From assembly GCF_003217475.1 (NCBI RefSeq), contig NZ_QJSP01000011.1, positions 186,001 to 250,000 of the forward strand: a stretch of 64,000 bases of DNA. Reading direction: 5' to 3'. Each line of letters begins with the position of its first letter. Position 1 is the first letter of the stretch. The notes beneath the pieces are model-generated. The model saw only the letters and a list, made by a program, of their open reading frames with translations. It ran no database searches and was not told the origin of the DNA. The stretch comes from Williamsia limnetica. GTDB lineage: Bacteria > Actinomycetota > Actinomycetes > Mycobacteriales > Mycobacteriaceae. A program made the translations under genes and the position numbers. Shown piece after piece: positions 46,492 through 55,521 of this stretch.

Positions 46492-46574
46492 GGCCAGGTC
46501 ATCACCCGGAGCACCCCGCCGCGGTGGAGGGTTGCCGACCAGCAAGCCGGGGCTGTGCGCTGATACTCGTGACC
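46492..46574 (-). promoter_or_regulatory. SAM-IV riboswitch (S-adenosylmethionine sensing RNA)
   Basis: Read on the minus strand the RNA begins GGUCACGAGUAUCAGCGC and contains CAGCCCCGGCUUGCUGGUCG, GCAACCCUCC, CGCGGCGGGGUGCUCCG and GGUGAUGACC. This order of blocks, with the outer GGUCA/UGAUGACC pairing, is the SAM-IV consensus as I know it from actinobacterial met leaders. It points at the class V aminotransferase gene 108 bases downstream. A short GC-rich stretch after it may act as the expression switch. The remaining bases up to 46729 hold nothing else I can assign. Confidence 0.8.
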
Positions 46575-46729
46575 GAGACGAATGCTAGCAAACCGAGTAC
46601 CTGCCGGGGAAGTTTTGCGCCGCGTGATTCAAACAGGAATCCGGCTCGCCGAACCCGCGTTGTATTGCGGCGACAGTGATTTGCAAATCCGGCCGTGTCG
46701 CCAGGCCTTGAGGAAGGGCTCGATCAACA

Positions 46730-47620
46730 ATGCCGAACTACGCCAGCCCCGCCGATACCGCGACCCACGGCGAGTACACGATCAACCAAGCTCCCGGAGA
46801 CACCCGACCGATCTACCGATTCACCGGCCGGATCAGCGGCGACGGTTCCACGCCGTACCCGGCGGTCGCTGATCGGTACCACGTCTACTCGGGCTGGTTC
46901 TGCCCGTGGGCGCAGCGCGTCACGCTGGTCATCGAGTTGGCCGGGCTGTCCGATACCGTCAGCGTCAGCTACGTCGACGGCAAGCGTGATGCCCGAGGCT
47001 GGGCATTCCGGGAGACCTACGGGCCCGATCCGGTCAACGGTTTCACGTTGCTCCGCGAGGCCTACAACCTCACCGAGCCTGACTTCGACGGCCACGTCTC
47101 GGTCCCCACGCTGTGGGATCGGGAGACCGGGAAAGTCGTCAGCAACGACTTCGCCACCCTCGACGCCGACCTCTCGTCGCAATACGACGTCGCCGCGAAC
47201 GGTGGGGTCGAGCTGTATCCGGCCGCTCTGCGTTCGAAAATCGACGAGCTGGAGACCTGGCTGCGCGCCGACGTCAACAGCACCGCACACGTGGCGACGG
47301 GTGATGGCCCGGCCGCGGCCGAAGCGGCCGAGACCCTTCAGAAGGCCTTCACCCAGCTCGAAAATCGCCTGCAGGGCAGCCGGTTCCTCCTCGGTGATGA
47401 CGTGACCCTGGCCGATGTCCGGCTGTTCGTGACGTTGGTGCGCTATGACGCGGCAGCCGCGAAGACCGGGGCGCCGCGATTGTCCGAGTTCGCTGAATTG
47501 TGGCACTACGCCCGCGATCTCTACGCCATCGACGCGTTCACCAAGACCACCGATTTCGATTCGTTCGGCGGTGACGGATCGGTGGTGGCCGACTGGCAAC
47601 TATCCGTCGACCATTCTTAG
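46730..47620 (+). CDS. Glutathione S-transferase-like (glutathionyl-hydroquinone reductase type) protein
   Basis: A 296-residue protein with an N-terminal thioredoxin-like and a C-terminal helical GST domain. The active-site motif is SGWFCPWAQR (about residues 55-64), as in Xi/Omega-class glutathionyl-hydroquinone reductases (CPWAH). GSH is rare in actinobacteria, so another thiol such as mycothiol may be used. The domain end DDVTLADVRLFVTLVRYD is typical. The LLM gene starts 10 bases later and is probably in the same operon. Confidence 0.85.
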   Translation: MPNYASPADTATHGEYTINQAPGDTRPIYRFTGRISGDGSTPYPAVADRYHVYSGWFCPWAQRVTLVIELAGLSDTVSVSYVDGKRDARGWAFRETYGPDPVNGFTLLREAYNLTEPDFDGHVSVPTLWDRETGKVVSNDFATLDADLSSQYDVAANGGVELYPAALRSKIDELETWLRADVNSTAHVATGDGPAAAEAAETLQKAFTQLENRLQGSRFLLGDDVTLADVRLFVTLVRYDAAAAKTGAPRLSEFAELWHYARDLYAIDAFTKTTDFDSFGGDGSVVADWQLSVDHS

Positions 47621-47630
47621 GAGACAGCCC

Positions 47631-48803
47631 GTGGGACCCATCCCCCTGTCCGTCCTCGATCTACTACCACGATCGAGCGGCGTCGACAACGGCACCGCCT
47701 TACGCAACACCGTCGATCTCGCGCAGCGGGCCGAGCAGTTCGGTTATGCGCGATATTGGTTCGCCGAGCATCACCTGAACCCGGGTGTCCTCGGCTCCTC
47801 ACCCACTGTCGAGATCGCGCTGGTCGCCGGCTCCACATCCACCATCCGGTTGGGTTCGGCCGGAGTGCAATTCGGTCATCGGACACCCCTTGCGGCGGTC
47901 GAGGAATTTGGTCTCATCAACGCCCTGCATCCCGGGCGGCTCGACCTCGGGATCGGGCGGTCGATCTCGCGGCCGGAGCCGAAGGTCGATTCCGGAAGGG
48001 AGACCGACACCGAGGGCGCCAGGAAAGGTTATCTCGCTGCCCGCGGCGGCACGGCACATGACGAGGACGCCTACACCCCGAACGGATTGTTACTTCCCAA
48101 ACAGTTCGACATCTCGTCGGCGTTCTCGAGTAACGCCGTCGCACATCTGCTCAATCTCCTGCAGCAGCCCGGCGCCTATGCGCCGAGCTACGACGATCAG
48201 ATCTCGACGGTCCTGGCCCTGCTGGATGGAACCTATGTGAGCCCCCAAGGGCTCCCTGCCCACGCTGCACCCGGCGAAGGCGCGGACGTTCAGGTGTGGA
48301 TCCTGGGCGCGTCAGGTGGATCGAGTGCAGCGGTCGCAGGGTCGAAAGGCCTGCGGTTCGTCGCCGGCTACCACCACAGCCCGAGCACCGTCATCGACGC
48401 CGTCGAGGCCTACCGGGCGGCTTTCCAGCCGTCCGACGACGTCCCGGAACCCTACGTCGCGGTGTCGGTGGACGCTGTTGTTGCCGAAACAGATGAGGAG
48501 GCAACGGAACTGGCATCCGGATACGCTCCCTGGGTGCGTAGCATCCGCCGGGGCGACGGCGCCATCCCGTTCCCCACGCCGGCCGAAGCCGCCGCGCTGA
48601 GCTGGACCGACGAGGATCGCGATCTGGTCCGCGACCGTGTCCTGACCCAGTTCGCCGGTTCGCCTAAGACTGTCGCTGACAAGCTCGAGCAGCTCCGCGA
48701 TGCGACCGGCGCTTCCGAGATCTCCATCACGTCCATCACCCACGACCACGACGCGCGCGTGCGTTCCTACGAACTGATCGCCAAGGAATGGGCCGACCGA
48801 TGA
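47631..48803 (+). CDS. LLM-class flavin-dependent oxidoreductase (MsnO8-like)
   Basis: A 390-residue luciferase-like protein of the short-chain type that begins PIPLSVLDLLPRSSG and contains RYWFAEHHLNPGVLGSSPTVEIALVAG, GSAGVQFGHRTPLAAVEEFG and HPGRLDLGIGR. The middle has an insertion of about 80 residues (DEDAYTPNGLLLP...) compared with the shortest family members. GTG start with GGAG seven bases upstream. The reaction is unknown; a flavin reductase would be needed. It follows the GST-like gene by 10 bases. Confidence 0.85.
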   Translation: MGPIPLSVLDLLPRSSGVDNGTALRNTVDLAQRAEQFGYARYWFAEHHLNPGVLGSSPTVEIALVAGSTSTIRLGSAGVQFGHRTPLAAVEEFGLINALHPGRLDLGIGRSISRPEPKVDSGRETDTEGARKGYLAARGGTAHDEDAYTPNGLLLPKQFDISSAFSSNAVAHLLNLLQQPGAYAPSYDDQISTVLALLDGTYVSPQGLPAHAAPGEGADVQVWILGASGGSSAAVAGSKGLRFVAGYHHSPSTVIDAVEAYRAAFQPSDDVPEPYVAVSVDAVVAETDEEATELASGYAPWVRSIRRGDGAIPFPTPAEAAALSWTDEDRDLVRDRVLTQFAGSPKTVADKLEQLRDATGASEISITSITHDHDARVRSYELIAKEWADR

Positions 48804-48924
48804 CCGCACAAGCACTGCCTGACAACGCAGTACTGGAGAATGCCATCTGGGCGAGCATGACCGGGGCGCACGCCCACCTGACCGAAGGTACCGACCGCGC
48901 ACGCCCTCACCGTCGTCCGGACCC

Positions 48925-49057
48925 CGTCGACCGTGCCCTTCCAGACGCCGACCGTGCCTTTGTCGTCGTCGACCGTGCCGAAATCACCTTTGGCGTAGGC
49001 TTTTCGGCCCATTCGATGGCAACAAGGGCACGGTCGGCGATGTTGTCGGCACGGTCG
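48925..49057. repeat. 21-bp repeat mini-array: three forward and two inverted cores
   Basis: Three 21-base units (48925-48945, 48946-48966, 48967-48987) start CG[T/C]CGACCGTGCC. About 40 bases later the inverted core GGCACGGTCG occurs at 49027-49036 and 49048-49057, again 21 bases apart. The same forward-then-inverted geometry is seen at 17163/18287 and at 45127. The array lies between the convergent LLM and regulator genes. Confidence 0.85.
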
Positions 49058-49063
49058 ACAGCG

Positions 49064-50830
49064 TTAGTGGATGCCGAATTCCTTGATCTTCCGGTAGATC
49101 GTGGCGCGGGAGAGTCCCAGCGCAGCAGCAGCATCGGCTTTGTTCCCGTTGTTGTCGATCAGGCTTCGTACAATCGCGTCACGTTCGAGCGATTCGATCT
49201 GCGACAGGGTGCGACGAATCGTCGTGCGGCATTCCGCCGGGAGGTGGTCGACGTCGATGGTGCCGCCGCGCCGAACAGTAAGGGTCTCGGTGAGGATCCG
49301 GCGCAACTGAGTCACGTTCCCGGGCCACGGGTGTTTGCTCAGAGCGCGGACGGCGGCCGGGGTCAATCGCGCCGTCGAACCCGGATTGATCTGCTCGATG
49401 AGGTACGGGATCAACTCGGCGATGTCCTCACTGCGATGTCGCAGCGCCTGCAATGTCACCGTGTGTGAGAAGAACGGCAGCAGGGTCGCGTCGATCTCGG
49501 GCCGCTCGGTGTTGCCGTTCATGGTGGCCGCCACCCAGCCGGTACCTTCCACCGATTGCAACAGGAGCGCCACCGGATCCACCAACTGATTGGGCAGTCG
49601 GTCTATGTCGGTGAGCAGGACGTTGAAGGCGGCGCTCGACTCCAGCTCCTGCGAGAGCAGGTCGAGAAACCGTTCATGGTCGGCGAAGTCACGGAGACCG
49701 AGTTTCACCAGATGCGTTGCCGGAGCAGCCTTGCGGGCTGCGGCGGTCACGAGAGCCCCACGCCCGGTACCGGGCTCGCCTTCCACCAGCACCCAGTGCC
49801 GGTCGGCGTAGCAGCGTCGAACCTGACTGTAACTGCGACGCAATGACGCACTGTTGCCCGCCAGCCCCGCCGGGAGCGGCTCGCTCTCGACCCGGGCCGG
49901 CGACGGCACCGAGACGGCATCGGGGAAGTCCTCCACAGTGACATGGAAAACGATATTCACTGCGCCCGAACGTATTTCGTTTCGATCGGCGACACTCACC
50001 CGGGCGCTACGGCCGCTCGGAAGCTGCACGACGATGGTCCGCGCGTGCGACACCGACTGCATGTCGAGAGCGTGCTCGAGTAGTGCCGTCTGGTCGCGCG
50101 CGTCGAGGTTACGGCGCAGGTGCGCGTTCATCAACACCATCTCGCCGGCGACCGCGAGCACCCCGCGGCTGTAGCGACGGGCCGTGGCGAGGTAGGTCGT
50201 CAAGAGCGCGGTCTCACGCTCGTTGGCCTGGCTGAGGAGTTGACTTTCGATCTGCCTGCTCGCCGACTTCGCCAGCGACAGCAGCAGCGGATTGGCGTGT
50301 TCGGCCCGGCAGGTCATGTCCAGGACGCCGAGAAGCGTTCCCGACCCGGGGTGGCGGATCGGTACACCCGCGCACGCCAGCGTCCCCAACTCACCGACGT
50401 AGTGCTCACTGCCGAGTATGTACGTCGGTTGCCGCGTCTCGATGGCAGTTCCGATGCCGTTCGTCCCGACGAACTGCTCCGCGTAGCTGTAACCGCGGGC
50501 GAGTTTGACGTCGTCGAGTGTCCGGTTGATCCCCGCATCGGAGGAGAAGCGCTCGAGAATGAGGCCCTCGGCGGAGGTCAGGATGACGCTGACCGGCTGG
50601 GTGGACATGTCCTCGGCAATGGAGCGCAGGACGGGCTGCGCGGCATTCATCAGCGGGGTGTCGAGGTCCGGCTCGCGGACAAACGGCAGTTCAACGCGGT
50701 CGACGTGGATGTGAAGCGCCTCGGAACGCCGCCAGGAGTCGAGAACAGCGGCCCGCACCGGAAGCCCACCGGACCCCGGCGCGGTCAGGAACTCCTCACG
50801 CGCCTGCTTCCTTCTCGACATGTCAGTCAT
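49064..50830 (-). CDS. AcoR/MimR-type enhancer-binding-like regulator of the propane monooxygenase operon
   Basis: A 588-residue regulator. Residues about 60-220 are a GAF-like sensor (GYSYAEQFVGTNGIGTAIETRQPTYI); residues about 340-530 an AAA-like domain with Walker A GEPGTGRGALV and a degenerate Walker B LLTDIDRL; the end (NKADAAAALGLSRATIYRKI) is a Fis helix-turn-helix. The sigma-54 contact motif GAFTGA is absent, which fits actinobacteria, since they lack sigma-54. Relatives (MimR) switch on the propane/acetone monooxygenase in mycobacteria. The gene is divergent from prmA. Starts at 50821, 50830 and 50851 are all possible. Confidence 0.85.
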   Translation of the reverse strand: MTDMSRRKQAREEFLTAPGSGGLPVRAAVLDSWRRSEALHIHVDRVELPFVREPDLDTPLMNAAQPVLRSIAEDMSTQPVSVILTSAEGLILERFSSDAGINRTLDDVKLARGYSYAEQFVGTNGIGTAIETRQPTYILGSEHYVGELGTLACAGVPIRHPGSGTLLGVLDMTCRAEHANPLLLSLAKSASRQIESQLLSQANERETALLTTYLATARRYSRGVLAVAGEMVLMNAHLRRNLDARDQTALLEHALDMQSVSHARTIVVQLPSGRSARVSVADRNEIRSGAVNIVFHVTVEDFPDAVSVPSPARVESEPLPAGLAGNSASLRRSYSQVRRCYADRHWVLVEGEPGTGRGALVTAAARKAAPATHLVKLGLRDFADHERFLDLLSQELESSAAFNVLLTDIDRLPNQLVDPVALLLQSVEGTGWVAATMNGNTERPEIDATLLPFFSHTVTLQALRHRSEDIAELIPYLIEQINPGSTARLTPAAVRALSKHPWPGNVTQLRRILTETLTVRRGGTIDVDHLPAECRTTIRRTLSQIESLERDAIVRSLIDNNGNKADAAAALGLSRATIYRKIKEFGIH

Positions 50831-50892
50831 GTTTCCGACGCTCGCCTCCATGGCCGAAGGACACCGTTCGGCTCTCCGCCCATCGTACGAGC

Positions 50893-50924
50893 GTCTCTAA
50901 ATGAGACGAGTCTCACAATGAGAC
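50893..50924. promoter_or_regulatory. Two tandem palindromes GTCTC-N5-GAGAC, probable regulator site of the prm operon
   Basis: GTCTC TAAAT GAGAC is followed after two bases by GTCTC ACAAT GAGAC, so the centres are 17 bases apart. The bases between also read TGAGAC GA GTCTCA. The pair lies between the divergent regulator and prmA, about 95-125 bases before the prmA start. Confidence 0.65.
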
Positions 50925-51017
50925 GGCCTTGCCATCTTAACCAGTGTGTCATCGGTCACAGAGAGCTTTGCAGCTCTCGTCACCGACAGCCCGCGTGCTC
51001 GAACGAGGAGGATTGCG

Positions 51018-52679
51018 TTGAGCAGACAAAGTCTGAGCAAGGCACACAAGAAGATCACTGAACTGTCCTGGGAACCGACCTTTGCGACGCCGGCGACCAG
51101 ATTCGGCACCGACTACACCTTCGACAAAGCCCCGAAGAAGGATCCGCTGAAGCAGATCCTGCGGTCTTACTTCCCGATGGAGGAGGAGAAGGACAACCGT
51201 GTCTTCGGCGCCATGGACGGCGCCATCCGCGGCAACATGTTCCGTCAGGTCGAGCAGCGATGGATGGAATGGCAAAAGCTGTTCCTCTCGATCATTCCGT
51301 TCCCCGAGATCTCCGCGGCCCGGGCTATGCCCATGGCCATCGACGCGGTTCCCAACCCCGAGATCCACAACGGGCTTGCCGTTCAGATGATCGACGAGGT
51401 CAGGCACTCGACGATCCAGATGAACCTCAAGCGTCTGTACATGAACCACTACATCGATCCCGCCGGGTTCGACATGAGCGAGAAGGCGTTCGCCAACAAC
51501 TACGCCGGCACCATCGGCCGTCAGTTCGGCGAAGGCTTCATCACCGGTGACGCGATCACCGCCGCCAACATCTACCTCACGGTGGTGGCCGAGACCGCGT
51601 TCACCAACACCCTGTTCGTCGCGATGCCTTCAGAAGCAGCCGCCAACGGCGACTACCTGCTGCCGACGGTGTTCCACTCGGTCCAGTCCGATGAGTCGCG
51701 GCACATCTCGAACGGCTACTCCATCCTGCTGATGGCCCTGGCCGACGAGGACAACCGCGTGCTGCTCGAGCGCGATCTGCGGTACGCATGGTGGAACAAC
51801 CACTGCGTGGTCGACGCCGCGATCGGCACCTTCATCGAGTACGGCACCAAGGATCGCCGCAAGGACCGCGATTCTTATGCCGAGATGTGGCGTCGGTGGA
51901 TCTACGACGACTACTACCGCTCCTACCTCATCCCGTTGGAGAAGTACGGTCTGAAGATCCCGCACGACCTGGTCGAGGAGTCCTGGAACCGCATCGTCAA
52001 CAAGGGCTATGTGCACGAGGTCGCCCAGTTCTTCGCGACCGGTTGGCCGGTCAACTACTGGCGCATCGACGCCATGACCGACGAGGACTTCGAGTGGTTC
52101 GAGTACAAGTACCCGGGCTGGTACAGCAAGTACGGCAAGTGGTGGGAGAACTACAACCGGATGGCGTACCCGGGCAAGAACAAGCCCATCGCCTTCGAGG
52201 ACGAGGCCAACTACCAGTACCCGCATCGCTGCTGGACCTGCATGGTTCCCGCCCTCATCCGTGAGGACATGGTCACCGAGAAGGTCGACGGACAGTGGCG
52301 GACCTACTGCTCGGAAACCTGCGCCTGGACCGACATCAAGGCGTTCCGTCCCGAGTACGAGGGCCGTCCGACCCCGAACATGGGCCGGCTCACCGGTGAC
52401 CGCGAGTGGGAAACGCTCCATCACGGTCGCGACCTCGCCGACATCATCAGGGACCTCGGCTATGTCCGCGACGACGGGAAGACCCTCATCCCGCAACCGC
52501 ATCTGCATCTCGACGACCCCAAGAAGTTGTGGACGCTCGACGACGTCCGTGGCATCCAGTTCGGCAGCCCCAACGTGACGCTGAACGAGATGTCCGACGC
52601 CGAACGCGAAGCTCACATCGCCGAGTACAAGGCGGGCGGCCCCGGTGGCCGGCCGGCGAAACAGACCGTAGGCGTCTGA
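51018..52679 (+). CDS. prmA: Propane monooxygenase hydroxylase large subunit
   Basis: A 553-residue diiron hydroxylase subunit of the soluble propane/tetrahydrofuran/acetone monooxygenase group. The two iron-binding EXXH helices read [11 protein letters not shown] (about residue 125) and [11 protein letters not shown] (about 220), with a glutamate helix before each. The N-terminus ([19 protein letters not shown]) matches Gordonia PrmA. TTG start with GAGGAGG six bases upstream. It inserts one oxygen atom into propane, giving 2-propanol, with electrons from PrmB and coupling by PrmD. Confidence 0.96.
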   Translation: MSRQSLSKAHKKITELSWEPTFATPATRFGTDYTFDKAPKKDPLKQILRSYFPMEEEKDNRVFGAMDGAIRGNMFRQVEQRWMEWQKLFLSIIPFPEISAARAMPMAIDAVPNPEIHNGLAVQMIDEVRHSTIQMNLKRLYMNHYIDPAGFDMSEKAFANNYAGTIGRQFGEGFITGDAITAANIYLTVVAETAFTNTLFVAMPSEAAANGDYLLPTVFHSVQSDESRHISNGYSILLMALADEDNRVLLERDLRYAWWNNHCVVDAAIGTFIEYGTKDRRKDRDSYAEMWRRWIYDDYYRSYLIPLEKYGLKIPHDLVEESWNRIVNKGYVHEVAQFFATGWPVNYWRIDAMTDEDFEWFEYKYPGWYSKYGKWWENYNRMAYPGKNKPIAFEDEANYQYPHRCWTCMVPALIREDMVTEKVDGQWRTYCSETCAWTDIKAFRPEYEGRPTPNMGRLTGDREWETLHHGRDLADIIRDLGYVRDDGKTLIPQPHLHLDDPKKLWTLDDVRGIQFGSPNVTLNEMSDAEREAHIAEYKAGGPGGRPAKQTVGV

Positions 52680-52685
52680 CCCCTC

Positions 52686-52708
52686 ACCGGAGGGTCTGCC
52701 CCTCCGGT
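52686..52708 (+). terminator. Hairpin in the prmA-prmB gap
   Basis: ACCGGAGGG pairs perfectly with CCCTCCGGT around five bases, seven bases after the prmA stop. It may lower expression of the reductase relative to the hydroxylase; this 141-base gap has no gene. Confidence 0.5.
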
Positions 52709-52820
52709 CCGGGCGCCTACCCCAAGGCTCGGGGGCAGTGTGGTCGCACGCGCCATGCTGCCCCCGGGTTCCACCCCGTCACATTCCCCCGAATTCGCAC
52801 AGTGCAAGGAACACAGGCCC

Positions 52821-53888
52821 ATGGGTGAAACCCACAACGTCCGCTTTGAACCCGTCGACCTCGAGATCGAGGTGGACGAGGACGAAACGATTCTCGATGC
52901 CGCATTCCGCCAGGGTGTTTCGTTGATGCACGGATGCCGTGAGGGCCAGTGCTCGGCGTGTAAATCGTTCCTGCTCGAAGGTGACGTGCAGATGGATCGC
53001 TACTCCACCTTCGCCTTGGCCGACTATGAGAGCGACGAAGGCTACGTCCTGCTCTGCAAGACCCACGCCTACTCCGACTGCGAGATCGAACTCATCAACT
53101 TCGACGAGGACGAACTCCGCAATGCTGTTCCCCTGCAGCACCTCCGGACCAAGATCACGGGCATCGACGAGCTCACCCACGACATCGTCTCCGTGAAGCT
53201 GGAACTGCTCGAACCGGCGACCTTCGATTTCAAACCCGGGCAGTACGCCGACCTGATGATCCCGGGCACCGAGGACCACCGCTCGTTCTCGATGGCGACC
53301 ACGCCGACCATGGCGGGGCGACTCGAGTTCATCATCAAGAAGTACCCGGGCGGGCACTTCTCGGGACTGCTGGAGACAACCTTCGAGGTCGGACACGAAC
53401 TCGACCTCAATGGTCCGTATGGGTCGTTCACCATCAAGGAGTCGTCCGAGCGACCCATCATCTGTATCGGTGGTGGTGCCGGGATGTCCCCCATCCTGTC
53501 GCTGCTGCGGCATCTGTCCGAGCTCGAGGCGACAGGCAACGCCAAGGTGCGGCCGGTGCACTTCTACTACGGTGCCCGCACCGCCAAGGATCTGTTCTAC
53601 CTGCACGAGATCAAGGAGATCGGCAACCAGCTGCCGGACTTCGGTTTTGTGCCGTGCCTCTCGGAAGAGACGACGGCTGATTGGGAAAGCATGGGCGTGG
53701 CAGGCGATTTCGGTTTCGTCACCGAGGTGGTCGAGCGGCGTGAGGCCGGGCTGGATGCGGCCGAGTTCTACCTGTGCGGTCCGCCGCCCATGGTCGATGC
53801 GGCGATGGCGCTGCTCGACGGTGCCGGCGTGCCGATCGATCAGGTCCACTTCGACAAGTTCACCACCACAGTCCCGCAAGACAGCTGA
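52821..53888 (+). CDS. prmB: Propane monooxygenase reductase (2Fe-2S, FAD, NADH)
   Basis: A 355-residue electron-transfer component. The N-terminal plant-type ferredoxin has CREGQCSACKSF (about residues 39-50) and a fourth cysteine in VLLCKTHA. The FAD domain has HRSFSMAT (RxxS-like), and the NAD domain GGGAGMSPILSLL, and the end YLCGPPPMVDAA. It moves electrons from NADH to the diiron hydroxylase. ATG at 52821, with AAGGA upstream at a longish spacing. The prmA stop is 141 bases upstream. Confidence 0.95.
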   Translation: MGETHNVRFEPVDLEIEVDEDETILDAAFRQGVSLMHGCREGQCSACKSFLLEGDVQMDRYSTFALADYESDEGYVLLCKTHAYSDCEIELINFDEDELRNAVPLQHLRTKITGIDELTHDIVSVKLELLEPATFDFKPGQYADLMIPGTEDHRSFSMATTPTMAGRLEFIIKKYPGGHFSGLLETTFEVGHELDLNGPYGSFTIKESSERPIICIGGGAGMSPILSLLRHLSELEATGNAKVRPVHFYYGARTAKDLFYLHEIKEIGNQLPDFGFVPCLSEETTADWESMGVAGDFGFVTEVVERREAGLDAAEFYLCGPPPMVDAAMALLDGAGVPIDQVHFDKFTTTVPQDS

Positions 53889-53915
53889 ATCTGTTAACAG
53901 AAAGTGAGTTCAAAG

Positions 53916-55052
53916 ATGAGCGCCCCCGCAGCCCCCAAGCCCGACACCGGAGCCGCCACCGGCCAACCGGTGCGCAGCTTCCCGAAACCGAAGTTCACCG
54001 ATGCCGAGGCCGGAGCACTCGACTTTCCCAGCTCGAAGAGCCGGAGCTACAACTACTTCAAGCCTGCCAAGATGCGGGCCACCACCTACGAGGACGTGAC
54101 CTTCGACGTCCAGCCCGACCCCGAGCGGCACCTGTCGCAGGGGTGGATCTACGGGTTCGCCGATGGTCCCGGTGGATACCCCAAGGACTGGACGGCGCTC
54201 AAATCGTCTGACTGGCATCAGTTCCGCGATCCCAACGAAGAGTGGGAACAGACGATCTTCCGCAACAACGCCAACGTGGTGCGGCAAGTACAGCAGAACT
54301 TGGCCAACGCCAAGCTCTCCGACGCGTACGCATCCTGGACCCCGAGCTGGTCGACCTTCGTCCAGCGCAACCTCGGAGCCTGGATGCACGCCGAGAACGG
54401 TCTGGGTCTGCACGTCTTCACCGCCGCGCAACGGTCGGCGCCGACCAACATGCTCAACAACGCCATCTGCGTCAACAGCGCCCACAAGATGCGTTTCGCC
54501 CAGGACCTGGCGCTCTACAACCTGGATCTGACCGACACCATCGAGGGCTTCGACGGGGCCGTGCACCGCGACGTCTGGCACAACGACCCCGTATGGCAGG
54601 GCGTGCGCGAGAATGTCGAACTGCTGACCGCAGAGGGTGATTGGGCCGAGGCGGTGTTCGCGACGAACATCATCTTCGAACAGCTCGTCGGTGTGCTCTT
54701 CCGGTCGCTCCTCGTGATGCAGATCGCCGCACGCAACGGCGACTACGTCACCCCGTCGTTGGTCGGATCCGGTGAACACGACTACAACCGCGACCTCGGA
54801 TACACCCGGACGCTGCTGCGACTGTTGGTCAATGACGAAGAACACGGTGAGGCGAACCGTGAACTGCTCGGCCGGTGGTCCGACAAGTGGATCCCGCTCA
54901 GTCTGGCAGCCGCCAGGGAGCTGCAACCGATCTGGTCGCAGCCACAGGAACGACACGTCCCCTTCCAGGACTCGTTCAACACGGCCAAGGCCGGCCTGCG
55001 GACCGTCCTCGAAGACCTGAAAATCCCCGTATCGAAGGAGCTGGACGCATGA
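53916..55052 (+). CDS. prmC: Propane monooxygenase hydroxylase small subunit
   Basis: A 378-residue beta subunit of the hydroxylase. It shares the all-helical fold of the alpha subunit, but the iron ligand pattern is degenerate. Family marks are [20 protein letters not shown]-like front, [17 protein letters not shown] and [23 protein letters not shown]. It forms the hydroxylase dimer with PrmA. The ATG at 53916 is preferred over a GTG 12 bases earlier. prmD overlaps its stop by four bases. Confidence 0.94.
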   Translation: MSAPAAPKPDTGAATGQPVRSFPKPKFTDAEAGALDFPSSKSRSYNYFKPAKMRATTYEDVTFDVQPDPERHLSQGWIYGFADGPGGYPKDWTALKSSDWHQFRDPNEEWEQTIFRNNANVVRQVQQNLANAKLSDAYASWTPSWSTFVQRNLGAWMHAENGLGLHVFTAAQRSAPTNMLNNAICVNSAHKMRFAQDLALYNLDLTDTIEGFDGAVHRDVWHNDPVWQGVRENVELLTAEGDWAEAVFATNIIFEQLVGVLFRSLLVMQIAARNGDYVTPSLVGSGEHDYNRDLGYTRTLLRLLVNDEEHGEANRELLGRWSDKWIPLSLAAARELQPIWSQPQERHVPFQDSFNTAKAGLRTVLEDLKIPVSKELDA

Positions 55053-55399
55053 GCAGCGAGATGACATTTGGTGCCGACATCGGTTCGTCCAACATGTGCG
55101 GTGTCACCTTGATGAACAACCAGAACGGCTACGTGGTCGCCGAGATCATGAGCAAGAAGGAAGGTGTCGAGATCGCCGAGTTCCCGTCGATGATCCGGGT
55201 CGATGGTCAAAACGTGCTCACGTTCGATTTCGACGAGATCACCGACGCCCTCGGCGCCGACTTCGACCAGTCGAACTTCGAGGAGATCATGTCCACCCAC
55301 TACGGGCGCATGGTCCACTTCGATGACCGGACCATGCTGTTCGCCAATCCCGAAGACGCGGCCGAATTCATCGATTTCGATCTCAAAGTCGTCGAATGA
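55049..55399 (+). CDS. prmD: Propane monooxygenase coupling protein
   Basis: A 116-residue MmoB/DmpM-type effector. The core [28 protein letters not shown] and [14 protein letters not shown] matches the regulatory component that binds the hydroxylase and tunes oxygen activation; it has no cofactor. The ATG overlaps the prmC stop (ATGA). A strong hairpin follows at 55402. Confidence 0.94.
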   Translation: MSSEMTFGADIGSSNMCGVTLMNNQNGYVVAEIMSKKEGVEIAEFPSMIRVDGQNVLTFDFDEITDALGADFDQSNFEEIMSTHYGRMVHFDDRTMLFANPEDAAEFIDFDLKVVE

Positions 55400-55401
55400 C
55401 C

Positions 55402-55444
55402 CGAGCGGGCATGGGTTCTGGTCGTCAGAACCCATGCCTGCTCG
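55402..55444 (+). terminator. 19-bp hairpin after prmD
   Basis: CGAGCGGGCATGGGTTCTG pairs with CAGAACCCATGCCTGCTCG around GTCGT with one G-U pair. It sits three bases after the prmD stop and 78 bases before the next gene. It could end most prmABCD transcripts or protect their 3' ends while some reads through. Confidence 0.7.
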
Positions 55445-55521
55445 CGTGCACCCCTCCCCCACAACCCCTTGCCGGGATGCATTCGATGTTCCGGCTCCCC
55501 CCACCAGTATTGGAGTAATCG

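Noticed and set aside
50852-51017. Sigma-54 promoter for the prm operon
   Set aside because: The regulator lacks GAFTGA and actinobacteria lack sigma-54; I saw no convincing -24/-12 pair.
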